A program made the position numbers and the translations under genes. Positions 63,310 to 64,000 of a stretch of 64,000 nt of DNA are shown here, piece by piece; within the stretch, counting starts at the first letter, position 1, and each line of letters starts with the position of its first letter. The notes under the pieces were generated by a model. It was not told where the DNA came from. It was given only the letters and a program-made list of their open reading frames with translations, and searched no databases. This stretch comes from Sinorhizobium fredii NGR234 (GTDB lineage: Bacteria > Pseudomonadota > Alphaproteobacteria > Rhizobiales > Rhizobiaceae). The DNA is taken from contig NC_012587.1 in the NCBI RefSeq assembly GCF_000018545.1, positions 558,001 through 622,000 on the forward strand, written 5' to 3'.

Positions 63310-63699
63310 TCAGATCCGCTCGAGCACCCCGACGAAGGCTTCGGCGAAGCTTGCGAGGCCGGCGGTGCGTTCGCTTGGCTGTTCGACGCGGATCGTGCTT
63401 CCATCCGCGTCGAGGCAGACGAACAGAATCGCGGGCGCCTGGCCGCCGGCCTGGCCATGGCGAAGGACGGCGATCGTGAGGCAATTATCGACGAGGCCCG
63501 AGGCCGGCAGGTCGAAAAGGAGCTCGCCGCCGATGTCGTCCGCCACAGTCCGCACGAATGCCGAAAAATCGTCCCGGTTACCGGAGAAGCGGTCAAGGGA
63601 GAGCTCGAGTTCGAGCAGCGCCATTGGAAGGGCGACGTCTCCGCCGGAGGGCGGCGGGGCAGGGACGGCGATCTCCGAGCGTGTCTCCGATGCAGTCAT
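63310..63699 (-). CDS. Hypothetical protein
   Basis: A 129-residue protein starting at ATG 63699 after GGAGAG. It has an Ala/Pro-rich N-terminus, then a mixed alpha-beta segment (LLELELSLDRFSGNRDDFSAFVRTVADDIGG ... AILFVCLDADGSTIRVEQPSERTAGLASFAEAFVGVL). Codon bias fits a real gene. There is no signal peptide, transmembrane helix or known motif, and I do not recognise the family. Confidence 0.6.
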   Translation of the reverse strand: MTASETRSEIAVPAPPPSGGDVALPMALLELELSLDRFSGNRDDFSAFVRTVADDIGGELLFDLPASGLVDNCLTIAVLRHGQAGGQAPAILFVCLDADGSTIRVEQPSERTAGLASFAEAFVGVLERI

Positions 63700-64000
63700 G
63701 ATCTCTCTCCGTTGTCACGCCGCCTCACATGCGCCGTGGGTCTCTTCGGGCGCTCAAGCGGCGCTCTAGCACTTTGACTTGCTGCATGTTTTTGGAAACA
63801 TGCAAAGCCCCTGGGCGCTGGGTGCGCGGACAATTCCGCGCGCGGCCGAAAGGTTGAGTTGAAATAACTGGTTAACGAGAATGGCGAATTTGCGGCAGAA
63901 GTACAACTGCTGCGCTCATACTCTTTTCGGGCGAATTCAGGGCGTGCGGAAGCCGGTGGTTCCCACCGAAACGGCCATGGTCTAAGAAGGCGGTGTCTTT
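63700..64000. other. Right edge of the window, no gene recognised
   Basis: About 300 bp. It holds the promoter side of the leftward hypothetical gene and a partial RIME1-like repeat (63763-63806). The remainder to the window end shows no credible frame, tRNA or terminator. Confidence 0.4.
63763..63806 (-). repeat. Partial RIME1-like repeat
   Basis: GCTCTAGCACTTTGACTTGC followed by a TGCATGTTT/AAACATGCA palindrome matches the first-palindrome half of the RIME1-like unit in reverse orientation. The second palindrome is absent. Confidence 0.65.

Overview
The window looks like a chromosomal segment of a Sinorhizobium/Ensifer-type alphaproteobacterium. The evidence is the high GC content with strong third-position bias, a CcrM GANTC methyltransferase, the alphaproteobacterial cta (aa3 oxidase) cluster with surf1 and ispH-thrB-rnhA next to it, a bioMNY biotin transporter, and rhizobial intergenic palindromes (RIME1-like and ABC-like repeats). 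Most of the 64 kb is core housekeeping sequence. No prophage, CRISPR array, rRNA or tRNA gene was seen.

Layout. 0-5.2 kb: the start of an MDR oxidoreductase and a hotdog thioesterase in tight divergence, then a leftward run bioM-bioN-bioY-acyl-CoA ligase-thiolase. 5.3-9.0 kb: a YcaQ-like glycosylase, tldD, a GNAT enzyme and a frameshifted glyoxalase-fold gene. 9.1-10.7 kb: an IS1380-family element. 10.8-21.3 kb: cell wall (D,D-carboxypeptidase, deacetylase), pdxH, a DnaJ-like protein, fabI, aroC, ribB and an IalB-like protein. 21.7-28.8 kb: aa3 oxidase genes ctaC-ctaD-ctaB-small membrane protein-ctaG-ctaE, then an L,D-transpeptidase, a DUF983 protein and surf1. 28.8-31.6 kb: a DUF1304 protein, ispH, thrB, rnhA. 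31.7-33.1 kb: IS110-family element A inside an ABC-like palindrome. 33.1-48.0 kb: peroxiredoxin, DsbD-like, YqgE, a large GGDEF-EAL sensor, M16 protease, thrC, an orphan LivK, HAD and GntR genes, and an ArsR/NIPSNAP/monooxygenase group. 48.1-49.3 kb: ccrM. 49.4-51.1 kb: IS110-family element B inside a second ABC-like palindrome. 51.1-64 kb: an RTX-repeat protein, a HAD protein, mutY, a 255-bp nested inverted-repeat element, a DUF721 protein, a DsbA-like lipoprotein, a DUF559 protein, smc, ppdK and two small proteins.

The most unusual content is in the two IS110-family elements. Both sit at a CT dinucleotide directly 5' of a CCCCGC/GCGGGG hairpin within the same class of palindromic repeat. 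In the noncoding left end of each, four short guide-like segments can be read in the order known for IS110 bridge RNAs: left and right target guides, then left and right donor guides. They match that element's own target flanks and ends. In element A the block from the CT core to the end of the target-binding loop is a perfect 126-bp tandem duplication, giving two left ends and two target-binding loops before one donor-binding loop. Element A also has Thr where the family motif usually has a Ser.

Other points: a perfect FNR/FixK-type box just upstream of ctaC; a RIME1-like repeat that encodes the last 25 residues of a deacetylase; a RibB whose cyclohydrolase-II half lacks its zinc cysteines; a thiolase lacking the second catalytic cysteine, encoded in the biotin-transporter run; and a three-way-junction repeat between mutY and the DUF721 gene.
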